Assembly: GCF_025947365.1 (NCBI RefSeq)
Contig: NZ_CP110012.1
Coordinates: 3,472,001 to 3,536,000, forward strand
Direction of reading: 5' to 3'
Origin: Flavobacterium sp. N502540
Lineage (GTDB): Bacteria > Bacteroidota > Bacteroidia > Flavobacteriales > Flavobacteriaceae
Length of the DNA stretch: 64,000 nucleotides
Shown: piece after piece, positions 8,411 to 17,503 of the stretch
Layout: each line of letters begins with the position of its first letter
How positions within the stretch are numbered: the first letter of the stretch is position 1
The notes under the pieces: generated by a model
What the model saw: the letters and a program-made list of their open reading frames with translations, nothing else
Database searches by the model: none
What the model was told of the DNA's origin: nothing
Program-made: the position numbers and the translations under genes

Positions 8411-11400
8411 TTATAGTTTTTCTATAATTCGAACTTCACCATCTTTCTCCTCTTCGGTTAAAATATTGGATTGTTTTTTACGGTACGTTTCAAAAGTCCA
8501 TTGTACAATTTTATTGTCAGGATATAACTTTGCTTGTTTTTGCAGCCATTCCTCAGCTTTTTGTGCTGAAGAAGTTTTTTCGATTGCCCAGGCTGTAATT
8601 AGTTGATTGGCCGGAAGAAAATTCATAACCGTATTGTCTACTTTTGGTTGAAAAGCAATAATATTTTGTAATGCGGTTTTTGCTTTGTCGGTATCGTCCA
8701 AGCTCGTGTAACATTGATAATTGAGCCAATTTTCGAGCCTTTCGTCAATATCTTCGTCATAGGGTTTTCCTACTCCTAAATTTTCCGGCCATAATTTAGC
8801 ATCCGAAATCAATTGTAATGCTTTTTTGTATTGCTTGTTTTTCATTTCGGCCAAAGCCTGCATCAGTTTTGCTTCATGATACAATTGACGTCCTGCAGTA
8901 GCGCCTTCAAACGGAAGGATTTCCAGTTTGGTGAGGAAAGCATCTGCAGCAGTGTATTTTTTGTTCAGGAGCAGTGTTTTGGCATATAACATCCCCATTA
9001 AATAATTTTGAGGATGTTTTTTATAGAAAGGCTCTGCGGTTGCCAGTGCTTTATCAAATTGTTTTTGGGCAATATAGTATTCGGTTAAAAGTTTAGGATA
9101 TCTCCAGCTTTGACCGTCTAATGTAATCGCTTGCTGCAGACTGGATAAAATCAGTGACGTGTCATTTTTAAATAACGAAGCTTTGGCCCCATAAAAAGCA
9201 GGATCAGCAGGCAGATTGGCACATTGTAAAAACAAGTCTTTTGCTTTTGATACATTATCGCGATTCCATTCGATTAAAGCCAAATGATACTTCAATTGCC
9301 ACTGATTGTTCGTTTTGATTAATTTCTCCAAAATTTCAGCCGTCTCTCCACGGAAAGGGAAACTAATTTCGGGCTGGATTTTGCTTAGATCAACCACTTT
9401 GTTTTCTAAAAAAGCTTTCCAATATACAATTTCAGCATTTGGAAGGGCAAGTGAAAGCACTTTTAAAGCTTCTTCTTTACGACCTATTTGCGTATACCAT
9501 ATTCCTAACTCCAGATACGTTTGCTGTGGCATTTCGTTTTGGATCAAAGCCATAAAATGCTTTTTTGATACCTCTGACAAATCCCAAAGACATTTTTCAA
9601 AACCAACAAAATGATTAAGAGGATCAACGTGATTTATCGCATTGAGAATTTCGACTGCTTTACTTTTATTATTTTGCAGACGATACAATACGGCTAGTAA
9701 TTGCAGACTTTCTAAATTATCCTGATTGTTCGCTAAACTTTTTTCGGCATATTCAGCTGCTTTTGCAAGATCGTTTTCCCTAAAGTAAATTTTGCTTAAG
9801 GCGGTATAAGCAGAACTTCGGAATTCAACGCTTGCTGCTGCGATATCAAAACCGTCTTTGGCATCGGTAGTATTGCCTAAATGCAGATTGGCCAGTCCGT
9901 AATAATAATTGGCAGCAGGATGATACGTATCAATGGATAAAGCTTTACTTGTTGAATGGACAGCTTCGCGGTATTGAAATTTACGAATTTGTAAAATGGC
10001 TAAATCAGCGAGAGCAGGAGTGTAGTTGGGATCTTTTTGAAGACAGGCTGTTAATTTTTCTTCTGCTTTGATATAATCTTTAAAACTAAGATAATTTTTT
10101 CCCTGCAGGTACAATCCGTACACCGAGTTATGGTCAAAATCTTTAGGAATTTCCAATGGACGGTTTAGATTTCCATCTTCGGGAGCCGAATTCCACACGA
10201 GTTTATTTTCGCCAAGTGTTAGTTTTAATTGGTTTGGATCAACAGCAATCTGAATAGAATCTTTGAAGGATTGTAATGTATTTACCGAAATATCTTTGGA
10301 ATAGATTTTTTTGCCATTATCAAATACTTCCAGTTTTTCGTTTAGTTTTTGAAGCGGAGAAAAATAGATTTTCAACCAGCCATTTTCATTTTTTACGTTT
10401 ATTGCGCCATAGTTATTGGCTTTCACAAATCCTTTGGTTTGTTTCACCGGAAACCAGTATTCTGTCCATAAATCCGTTTGATAAGGGGCGAAGGAACGTT
10501 GCTTGAAAGGGGTCAAACTACTGCCTTCACTTGCCTGATTGAACAGTCTTCCACTTTGAACTTCTACATATTGACCGTCGGTATCGGTTAATAATTTTTC
10601 CCAGATCATTCCTTGCTGAGACAGTCCCCAGATCCATATTTTTTTACCGGGTTTGTCGTCGTGATTGCCATATCTTCCCATTCCGAAATCTTCGTCATGG
10701 TAATATCCACCAAAGAAATCGTCGTATTTGCCAAAGACATGATACGATTTGTAACCGCCAAAATTATTGTTTTTATAGAACGAAAGGTCTTTGCCGTTTT
10801 CTTTGTCAATGGGCCACGAATTATGCTCGCCATTGTGTCCGATATAACTTTGTCCCGGATAAATAAACTGTAGACTTTCAGCAGCTTTTATGCCGGTATT
10901 CATCCAGGTATAATAAGGCTGCTCGGTTTCGGTTGAATTGAACCAGAAGGAATTTGTGGTGAAATACGCTTTGTCTTTGGGTAAATTGATGTCCAGTTTC
11001 CAGGACGTTCTCGTTAGCAGATCCAATACGCCAATCACACAACTTATACTTCCGTCTGCTCTGGTTAGCGTGATATAATCAACGGGAGTAGCGCAGTTGG
11101 GAGTGTGTCCGATGATACCATAATTACCCTCGACACCACCGCTTGTCCAGGGACCGCGCATGGCAATGTCTCTGAATTTAATCACATGATTGTTGTAAAT
11201 AAAGTCCTTTCCGGTTGATTTCTCAACAGCCGACCAAACTTTTCCGCCAATTTCAGGAAGAATCATGAGTTTGATGTAATCATTTTCAAGTTCGATTACT
11301 TTCCATTCTTTTTGCACAGGTTTATCCGTAAAACCGTCAAATCGAAAATACGGATACACTTTTGTGTCCGGTTTCGGAATGGGATCAGGGTCTGAAAACG

Positions 11401-11506
11401 GGTAAGTGGTGAATACTTTTTTGTATTCTTTTATGGTCGGTTTATTTTGTGCGTTGACAAACAGGCTTCCAAGGAGTAAAACTGATAAAAAGGGTTTAAT
11501 TTTCAT
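8411..11506 (-). CDS. DUF5107 domain + TPR protein, secreted
   Basis: A 1031-residue protein with signal peptide MKIKPFLSVLLLGSLFVNAQ. Residues about 50-370 form a DUF5107-type domain (YIKLMILPEIGGKVWSAVEK, then MRGPWTSGGVEGNYGIIGH, WIWGLSQQGMIWEKLLTD), which I believe has a galactose-mutarotase-like beta-sandwich fold. From about 460 to the end there are many TPR-like helical pairs (ALADLAILQIRKFQYREAVH, AANYYYGLANLHLGNTTDAK). DUF5107 proteins are recurrent in Bacteroidota polysaccharide loci but I know of no firmly established activity. It follows the GH123_N-like gene after a repeat-filled 233-bp gap. Role in binding or modifying the imported glycan is inference. Confidence 0.75.
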   Translation of the reverse strand: MKIKPFLSVLLLGSLFVNAQNKPTIKEYKKVFTTYPFSDPDPIPKPDTKVYPYFRFDGFTDKPVQKEWKVIELENDYIKLMILPEIGGKVWSAVEKSTGKDFIYNNHVIKFRDIAMRGPWTSGGVEGNYGIIGHTPNCATPVDYITLTRADGSISCVIGVLDLLTRTSWKLDINLPKDKAYFTTNSFWFNSTETEQPYYTWMNTGIKAAESLQFIYPGQSYIGHNGEHNSWPIDKENGKDLSFYKNNNFGGYKSYHVFGKYDDFFGGYYHDEDFGMGRYGNHDDKPGKKIWIWGLSQQGMIWEKLLTDTDGQYVEVQSGRLFNQASEGSSLTPFKQRSFAPYQTDLWTEYWFPVKQTKGFVKANNYGAINVKNENGWLKIYFSPLQKLNEKLEVFDNGKKIYSKDISVNTLQSFKDSIQIAVDPNQLKLTLGENKLVWNSAPEDGNLNRPLEIPKDFDHNSVYGLYLQGKNYLSFKDYIKAEEKLTACLQKDPNYTPALADLAILQIRKFQYREAVHSTSKALSIDTYHPAANYYYGLANLHLGNTTDAKDGFDIAAASVEFRSSAYTALSKIYFRENDLAKAAEYAEKSLANNQDNLESLQLLAVLYRLQNNKSKAVEILNAINHVDPLNHFVGFEKCLWDLSEVSKKHFMALIQNEMPQQTYLELGIWYTQIGRKEEALKVLSLALPNAEIVYWKAFLENKVVDLSKIQPEISFPFRGETAEILEKLIKTNNQWQLKYHLALIEWNRDNVSKAKDLFLQCANLPADPAFYGAKASLFKNDTSLILSSLQQAITLDGQSWRYPKLLTEYYIAQKQFDKALATAEPFYKKHPQNYLMGMLYAKTLLLNKKYTAADAFLTKLEILPFEGATAGRQLYHEAKLMQALAEMKNKQYKKALQLISDAKLWPENLGVGKPYDEDIDERLENWLNYQCYTSLDDTDKAKTALQNIIAFQPKVDNTVMNFLPANQLITAWAIEKTSSAQKAEEWLQKQAKLYPDNKIVQWTFETYRKKQSNILTEEEKDGEVRIIEKL

Positions 11507-11517
11507 ATGGAGAGCTA

Positions 11518-11570
11518 TTTATGGTTTATGGTTTATGGTTTATGGTTTGTTGTTTATGGTTTGTTGTTTG
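11518..11570. repeat. Heptamer tandem repeat (TTTATGG)n
   Basis: About seven copies of a 7-bp unit, four exact TTTATGG and the rest TTTGTTG-like, directly upstream of the DUF5107 gene start. Confidence 0.8.
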
Positions 11571-11578
11571 CGCAATCT

Positions 11579-11678
11579 TGTCATTCTGAGGAACGAGGAA
11601 TCACACAGGAAACTCCGTACAGAATGTCGCCAATCTTTGTCGAATTACTACTGTGATTCCTCGTTCCTCGGAATGACA
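11579..11678. repeat. Long inverted repeat, 27-bp arms
   Basis: Arms at 11579-11605 and 11652-11678 are reverse complements with one mismatch, around a 46-bp centre. The arm (TGTCATTC..GAGGAACGAGGAATCACA) resembles dispersed repeats common in flavobacterial genomes and is related to the element at 15905-15933. It would form a stable hairpin in the mRNA between two PUL genes. Confidence 0.85.
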
Positions 11679-11739
11679 AACAAGATGTATAATTGTCATG
11701 AAATTGAAGTCATCTCACATTTTACATTTTACATCTCCC

Positions 11740-14700
11740 TTATTTAACAATTAATAGCCAGCCTTTTCCTTTTGATACCGGTATTTCGTCTTTTGCTGTG
11801 AAGGTTTGTGCCGGTTGGAAATTCAGAATTTCAGGGGCAGTTATAGTTGCTTTTGCCGGATTGATTCCTAATTTTTTCCAGTCGATATTTAGTTTCACTT
11901 TTACATCCGTATCGGCCCAGCTTGCGATAGAAATTAAGGCAGTTCCGTTTTTTTTGTAAACTGTTGCGAGTACTTTGTCGTTAGCCGTTTTTACCGGACA
12001 GTTTTCGCTCCAGTACCCAATCATTTCAGAACCTTTAATTCCAAAAGTATCCCATAATTTCCAGATAGGTCTTGGGTCGGCATTATGGCTCCATGGCATT
12101 CTGTTGGTCATTCCGTAAACCATTCCTCTCCATGGGTTTCCTCCGTCCTGTAGCATTTCACCCATTAACCCGAAAGGAATTCCGCTTACTTCGGTCAGGA
12201 AAAAGTCAGGATTGTTTTTTTCGTAATCAAAATATTCTCCAAACCACAGTTTGTTGATGTACGGAAAGTGTTCCATGTACAAATTGGCGCTGTTATTAAA
12301 TCCATCACTTTTGTTGTATTGATTAGCACTGTGGAGGTCAATAATTCCAGGGTGTCCGTCTTTGGTAAGGACTCTTTTGATTCGTTTCATAGTAATTCTG
12401 TCAAAAGCAACATCATCAAGATAAACACCATCGATACCCACATTTTGTGTCAGCCAGTTCATGCCTTCCACATAATAATTGTGCCAACGATTCATTCCGC
12501 TGTTTACAATTGCTGCGTCTTTAATTTCAGGTACAAACCAGGCTGCAATATAATCGTCTCCCACATGTTCCTGCAGCCAGGAGAATCCGCCTCCTTTACC
12601 CGGAGAGTAAATTTCATGACCTAAACTTCTTAAAGCAAAAGTCTCGTAAGCTTTGTTTGAAACCTCTCTGACGGTATTGTAGATTTTTACTTTTAATCCT
12701 TTTTCATGCGCTTCATCGATATAACTTTTCATTTTTTTAAATTCAATGAAAGGATAATTGATGTACGGATTGATGGCATTGGCATGGTGAATATTAATTA
12801 CTGTTGCTCCTGTTTTTGCAATCGTATCGATATCGCTGTATTTGTGATAAAACTTAGTATCCCACTGAAAATCGGTATTAATGGTGTGGAAAGGCGTGAT
12901 TAGTAAATTGAAATTATAATACAAAACATCTCCTTTTTTCATGTTTCGGGCGCCGCTGTACGCATTCACCAAAACCGATTTTGGATTGGGAGTGATGGTA
13001 ATTCCTCCTTTATTTTCGTTCCCCCAGGAAGTGGGAAGCAATAAAGGTTTCTGTAAATAGAAATTGGTGTTTAACGGACGGCTGTATTTCTCGTCGCGTA
13101 ACGAAAATTGTAATCCTGAATTTACATTTCCAATCCAGGCCCCATCCTGATTTTTGTGCGCAACATCCCATTTCCAGTCGAAATTGGCAGGACGATCGCC
13201 TCCTTTTTGACCTAATCCCATCATGTATTTTGCAGAAGAGGGCTGAATTGGCATTTGGAAATTGATATCGTTAAAAACAGCATCTTCAAGTGCCGTAATT
13301 TTTACAGTGTACGTTAAAAAGCCATCAAATTCTAGGGAAGCATTCACATCCATTTCAAGTGATTTTGAAGTAGAAGTACTTTCCCAGGAAACGGTTCCGC
13401 TTTCTTTTTTCAGAAATTTGAGCCCTGTGTTCTTCCATTGTAACGATTCTTTACCAGAGGCATCCAAAAAATGAAAAGCTAACGGGGCACTTAAAATGTC
13501 ATTGGCTTTTGAACCAATTGTTGTCATTTCAGGTGTGAAATAAGTTTGAATTTGTATTGGAAAACCATTGGAACCTAAAATTAATTTTCGACCTAATAGA
13601 GCGATTTCCGAATCTTTTACAGTTAATGGCGTGTAAGGAGCAATAACCGTATTTTCTTGTGCCAGAGTAGAATTCAGCCATTTCAAACGTGTCATTTTCT
13701 CAGGAGAATCGATGCCACCGTTTTTAGTAATTTCATTGGTTACTTTTATCTGAAGCACAATGTCTTTTGATTTTCCATCAGCAATTACGGTAGCTTTACC
13801 GCTGTAGGTTCCTGCTGCTGCAGTTTCCGGAACATTGATGCCACACCATAGGGCTTGTACTTTTCCTTTTGAAACCGAAACGGTATTGGTAAAAATAGCT
13901 CCATCGTATTTTGTTCCGTCAGTATTGATACAGTTCAGCTCTTTCGCTTCAATTAGGGCTCCGGTAGAACTGATTAAATTCGAAAAGGTAACTTTTACGT
14001 TGTCAATATTCTGTAGGGCATAAACGCCCAGTTGAAAGGTCAGATATTCACCTCTTAGCGCCGTATCCGAAAAGGTATTTTGAACGCCTTTTTGAATCCA
14101 TCTTTGTGGTAAATCATTTTTCATTCGAATAGAATACAAGCGGTCTTCGGGGAAAACCAGGAAAGAACTGCCGCTGTTTTTGGCAATAAGATCTTTAGTT
14201 TCGGCCGCAGTTGCGATTACTTCCATCGGATAAAAACTGTTGAACGCATTTACACTCTGAATTTCGGTAACTGTACAATTGTCAGTTAAATTGGATTTGA
14301 TTTTAGCAAGCCATTGCGCGTCTGCTTTATCTTCTGGTTTAGCGTAAACTCCTTTTGGATAGTTAGCGTCACCTTCGTCAATGTATGGCATGTAATACAC
14401 ATAATACGTTCCTTTGCCTGAAATAGGTTCGAAGAAAATAGTACCGCTTTCTCTGTTAATGTCGGTTGTTTTTATGTTTGAAATGGTTTTGCCTGAAGCA
14501 TCCTGAACAATGATTTTTTTCAGTTCGGGTTTTTCGTCTCTTCTGCGCCATTCGATCGTAGTTTTGGCTACATTTCCGCTGCCGGTAAAGGCTACTGCAA
14601 CTCTGTGATTTCCCAATAAGTTAGGGTTCCAGCTGTCGTTGCCGTCCGAGTATTTTATTTGCGCGGTTAACGAAATACTGAAAACGAATAGGCATAGAAT

Positions 14701-14745
14701 GGATAGTCTACTCAAAATGGGTTTGTTTTTTAGGTTTGTTTTCAT
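11740..14745 (-). CDS. GH123_N/DUF6067-like glycoside hydrolase, secreted
   Basis: A 1001-residue protein with signal peptide (ends ...SISLTAQ). The middle and C-terminal parts look like the GH123 N-terminal/DUF6067 family: a beta-sandwich half (about 230-580), then a TIM-barrel-like half with HHANAINPYINYPF, GLKVKIYNTVREVSNKAYE, VGIDGVYLDDVAFDR near residue 773 (candidate acidic catalytic residues) and MPWSHNADPRPIWKLWD. GH123 members cleave beta-N-acetylgalactosaminides; most DUF6067 relatives are uncharacterised, so specificity is open. Its place in an operon co-regulated with an amino-sugar catabolic operon favours a hexosamine-containing substrate. It is the only likely glycosidase seen in the window. 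Confidence 0.7.
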   Translation of the reverse strand: MKTNLKNKPILSRLSILCLFVFSISLTAQIKYSDGNDSWNPNLLGNHRVAVAFTGSGNVAKTTIEWRRRDEKPELKKIIVQDASGKTISNIKTTDINRESGTIFFEPISGKGTYYVYYMPYIDEGDANYPKGVYAKPEDKADAQWLAKIKSNLTDNCTVTEIQSVNAFNSFYPMEVIATAAETKDLIAKNSGSSFLVFPEDRLYSIRMKNDLPQRWIQKGVQNTFSDTALRGEYLTFQLGVYALQNIDNVKVTFSNLISSTGALIEAKELNCINTDGTKYDGAIFTNTVSVSKGKVQALWCGINVPETAAAGTYSGKATVIADGKSKDIVLQIKVTNEITKNGGIDSPEKMTRLKWLNSTLAQENTVIAPYTPLTVKDSEIALLGRKLILGSNGFPIQIQTYFTPEMTTIGSKANDILSAPLAFHFLDASGKESLQWKNTGLKFLKKESGTVSWESTSTSKSLEMDVNASLEFDGFLTYTVKITALEDAVFNDINFQMPIQPSSAKYMMGLGQKGGDRPANFDWKWDVAHKNQDGAWIGNVNSGLQFSLRDEKYSRPLNTNFYLQKPLLLPTSWGNENKGGITITPNPKSVLVNAYSGARNMKKGDVLYYNFNLLITPFHTINTDFQWDTKFYHKYSDIDTIAKTGATVINIHHANAINPYINYPFIEFKKMKSYIDEAHEKGLKVKIYNTVREVSNKAYETFALRSLGHEIYSPGKGGGFSWLQEHVGDDYIAAWFVPEIKDAAIVNSGMNRWHNYYVEGMNWLTQNVGIDGVYLDDVAFDRITMKRIKRVLTKDGHPGIIDLHSANQYNKSDGFNNSANLYMEHFPYINKLWFGEYFDYEKNNPDFFLTEVSGIPFGLMGEMLQDGGNPWRGMVYGMTNRMPWSHNADPRPIWKLWDTFGIKGSEMIGYWSENCPVKTANDKVLATVYKKNGTALISIASWADTDVKVKLNIDWKKLGINPAKATITAPEILNFQPAQTFTAKDEIPVSKGKGWLLIVK

Positions 14746-14760
14746 TGTCTTATTATGTGA

Positions 14761-14880
14761 GTTGTGGGTTTTGAGTTATTAGTTTTGAGTTATAGAGGAT
14801 AAGCTACAAACGGTTTATATTTTAGAGTTATAGGTTTCGGACAATAAACAATTAAACGATTAAACAGTTAACCGATTAAC
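14761..14880. repeat. Low-complexity junction between cytochrome and glycosidase genes
   Basis: Degenerate short repeats: GAGTTNT-like copies at about 14760-14800 and (AA)TTAA(A/C)CGATT-like copies at about 14845-14880. No gene is seen here. Confidence 0.5.
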
Positions 14881-14884
14881 CATA

Positions 14885-15874
14885 CTAATATACTGCTTTC
14901 CAGCCATTTTTTTTCCAGTAGGCGATAATGGGTTTATAGGGTCCGTATTTGTGTTGTTCTTCTGAGAAGTTATCACTGAAAGGGCTGTGTGCATAATCAA
15001 TTGGTTTCCCCATTTTATTGGGATAATCGAATGTTTTAGGATTAGGTCTGTCGTGTACGGAATCATCATTTACATAGGCTGCAATATCGAGTGCCTGCAA
15101 GTCGGTGAGATACGGTTTTCCCGGACTGACTTTATCGTATGGCATGTTGCTTTTTAACCACTGTGCCTGTTTGATTACTCTGTGCATGCTTGAACCCGGC
15201 TGATATCCGTATTGTCCCCAAAGAGGCGGGTAGGTGTAGCCTGATTGGTCGGCATTGTACTGACCTTCTCCGTTGTTTCCGTGGCAGCGGGCGCAATTTT
15301 CGATAAACAGGGCTTTTCCTCGTTCAGGGCTTGCGGCTACATCCGGAAATTCAATTTCCAGATTTTTGGCGCCTTTAAAATCTCCATCTTTCGGAACAAA
15401 TTTGCTGATCCATTTAAAGTAGGATAAAAAAGCGACCATTTCTTTGCTGTCCAGCGGAAGCGGTTTCCCGGAATGTGGACGCATGATACAATTGTTAACC
15501 CTTTCGGCCAGAGTAAGGACCTTATTTTCACGTCCGCGATATTGTGGATAATTGTCGTGTGAGGACATTAAATTAAAGGCATAAGGTTTTGTTCCTGCAT
15601 CCTGGTGGCAGTTGGTACAATTCATTTTGTTGCCTAAATATTTTCCTTTGATGCCGTTTGGACCAATATAATAAGCGGTTTTTAGCATTAACTCTCTTCC
15701 ATAACGAACGGATTCTCCAAATGGATCGTCCGGAATTTTTGAGGTGTCAATGGTAATATATGAATCATCATCAGCAGTTTTGTTTGCTAAAGTCTGTGAA
15801 TTAGATGTATTGCACGAATTGAAAACAACAATTGGAAATGCTACAAACAGACCAATAAGGATTATTTTTTTCAT
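14885..15874 (-). CDS. Dihaem c-type cytochrome, TsdA-like lipoprotein
   Basis: A 329-residue protein with a lipoprotein-like signal (MKKIILIGLFVAFPIVVFNSC) and two haem c motifs, CTNCH (about residue 85) and CARCH (about 195). Around the first domain it has ERVNNC followed by KPLPLDSKEM and YFKWIS, which resemble thiosulfate dehydrogenase TsdA, where a Cys in this position ligates haem 1. The second domain is a standard cytochrome c fold (CARCHGNNGEGQY, YPPLWG, ending ALDIAAYVN). It lies inside the glycan-utilisation unit between the propeller gene and the glycosidase gene. TsdA-like thiosulfate oxidation, or electron transfer for a sugar-oxidising partner, are both possible; neither is shown. 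Confidence 0.8.
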   Translation of the reverse strand: MKKIILIGLFVAFPIVVFNSCNTSNSQTLANKTADDDSYITIDTSKIPDDPFGESVRYGRELMLKTAYYIGPNGIKGKYLGNKMNCTNCHQDAGTKPYAFNLMSSHDNYPQYRGRENKVLTLAERVNNCIMRPHSGKPLPLDSKEMVAFLSYFKWISKFVPKDGDFKGAKNLEIEFPDVAASPERGKALFIENCARCHGNNGEGQYNADQSGYTYPPLWGQYGYQPGSSMHRVIKQAQWLKSNMPYDKVSPGKPYLTDLQALDIAAYVNDDSVHDRPNPKTFDYPNKMGKPIDYAHSPFSDNFSEEQHKYGPYKPIIAYWKKNGWKAVY

Positions 15875-15904
15875 GTTTTTTATTTTTTTAATACGTCTTG
15901 TTTT

Positions 15905-15933
15905 GCGATTTCTCCCTTCGGTCGAAATGACAA
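15905..15933. repeat. Dispersed flavobacterial repeat element
   Basis: GATTTCTCCCTTCGGTCGAAATGACAA-type sequence, a REP-like element frequent in Bacteroidota intergenic DNA, filling nearly half of the 67-bp gap between two PUL genes. Confidence 0.55.
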
Positions 15934-15941
15934 GGTCGTCT

Positions 15942-17354
15942 TTAATTCAATAGAAACGGTTTTAAGTTTTCTTGAGGAATGAATTGCACCCGATAAGGCG
16001 GAATTTCAGATTCTAATGCCCACAGTAAAACTCCTTTTTTATTGGTCAAAACCGTAATATGTCTTTTGGAACAACAAGCCAAAATGGTTTCGTTATCAAT
16101 CCTATAAGCACTTCCCATTCGGTCGTTGTAAATGTCTTTTGGCAATAGTATGTGGAAATCCAATTGAACGGATTTACCTTTTTCATCTACTTTTAGTGCA
16201 AAAACAGAAGATTGCTTTTTGTCGACTCCGTTGTCAAAAAACATCAGACTGCCTTCGGGATTGATGTGGGCGGCGTGTGCCTGAGAGAAATCGCTGTTTT
16301 TAGACATTTTAAGATTTCCTCCCCGTCCTAATTTCCAGAGTACCTTTCCGGTTTTGGCATCTATTTTCCAGATTTGACCGTTGTTGTAAAACGAGATCAG
16401 GAAATTACCGTCTTTATCATAGTTTAAACTGTTGGCGTGCATCCAGTCTTTCTTGGTTTTGAGCAGTTTTTTATCTTTCATGGGATCTAAATCATCAAAA
16501 ACACTCCATTTCCAGAGTTGCTTTCCTTTTTTGTCCAGAATCAGAATTCCGTCCCCATTAATCGTGTCTTTTTGTTTTCCGCCAATAGAACTTAAATCGG
16601 TTATTCTTTGATCTACAAATAAAGTCACAATCTCATTGGCCGATTTTTTAATGATTTCGTGATGAATAACCTGTTTTAAATCGCCTTGTCCCTTTTTAAT
16701 GTGGGTTAGCGTGTCGCCTTGCAAATTGATTTCGAGAATTTCACTTCCATAACTTGTGGGTTCGTCATTTTTTCCCAGAATAGCAATAATGCTTTGTTCT
16801 TTGGTAAAATGAGTTACTTTAAATCCGGTTCCTTCAACAGTATGATACCATCTTAAGTTTCCTTTATAATCTACAATATAAGCAACTCCGGGTGTTTCTC
16901 TTTTGGCTAAAAGCAGAAAGCCTTTTTTGAAATTCTCTGGTACCAGTTCCGGTTTTGGACAGTTTGCTTTGAATTGTTTTTGTAACCATTCCGGTAATTT
17001 TCTCGATTTGAAGGTGTATATTTTACTGCTGTCTTTTTTGGGGCCGTTGCCCGTTATCAATTGAAAACTATATTGAGTTTCAGGAGTAATGTTGCAAAGT
17101 ACCAAAGAATGAGAGAGGCCTGCTTTTGAAATTGGAGAAGTTATTTTGTTTTTTATTCCTTTTTGATCCGACCAGTATTCCGCATAGACCTGAACATTTT
17201 CGTTCGTAGTCACATCGATCTGAATTTTCAATTCGTTGTTGCCATGAATGCCAATATTGATGTTCGTGACAGGAGTTCCCTGTTTTTTAGAACAGCTTAC
17301 CACAGTTAGCAGTATCCAAATAAAAATTCCTTTTACTATTACATTTTTAATCAT
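15942..17354 (-). CDS. Arylsulfotransferase (ASST)-family beta-propeller lipoprotein
   Basis: A 470-residue protein with a lipoprotein signal (ILLTVVSC), a fibronectin-like N-terminal part (about 30-120, ending TPETQYSFQL) and then a propeller with ASST-family features: HHEI near residue 230, DWMHANSLNYDKDGNFLIS near 305 and QAHAAHINPEGSLMFFDNG near 360; bacterial ASST use a catalytic His for sulfuryl transfer between aryl sulfates. Repeated blade ends such as DKKGKQLWKW and DAKTGKVLWKLG also resemble quinoprotein-type propellers. It sits between susD2 and the dihaem cytochrome. Sulfate handling and redox partnering with the cytochrome are alternative hypotheses. Confidence 0.75.
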   Translation of the reverse strand: MIKNVIVKGIFIWILLTVVSCSKKQGTPVTNINIGIHGNNELKIQIDVTTNENVQVYAEYWSDQKGIKNKITSPISKAGLSHSLVLCNITPETQYSFQLITGNGPKKDSSKIYTFKSRKLPEWLQKQFKANCPKPELVPENFKKGFLLLAKRETPGVAYIVDYKGNLRWYHTVEGTGFKVTHFTKEQSIIAILGKNDEPTSYGSEILEINLQGDTLTHIKKGQGDLKQVIHHEIIKKSANEIVTLFVDQRITDLSSIGGKQKDTINGDGILILDKKGKQLWKWSVFDDLDPMKDKKLLKTKKDWMHANSLNYDKDGNFLISFYNNGQIWKIDAKTGKVLWKLGRGGNLKMSKNSDFSQAHAAHINPEGSLMFFDNGVDKKQSSVFALKVDEKGKSVQLDFHILLPKDIYNDRMGSAYRIDNETILACCSKRHITVLTNKKGVLLWALESEIPPYRVQFIPQENLKPFLLN

Positions 17355-17503
17355 CTGAAAGGCTTCTTTTAAGAAACAGGAAAGTTATACCAAGTTTCAT
17401 TTATATGTTAGTCTAACGTTTTCTGGTATTATACTGTTTTTAGTTAAAAATCAGGAACAGTCAGGTATTTCAAAACCCGCTGTTCCTGATCTGATTTCTG
17501 TTA

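Noticed and set aside
14860..15069. Overlapping frames inside the cytochrome, glycosidase and SusC genes (for example 10613-10873, 12268-12624).
   Set aside because: They are shadows of long genes with clear domains on the other strand.
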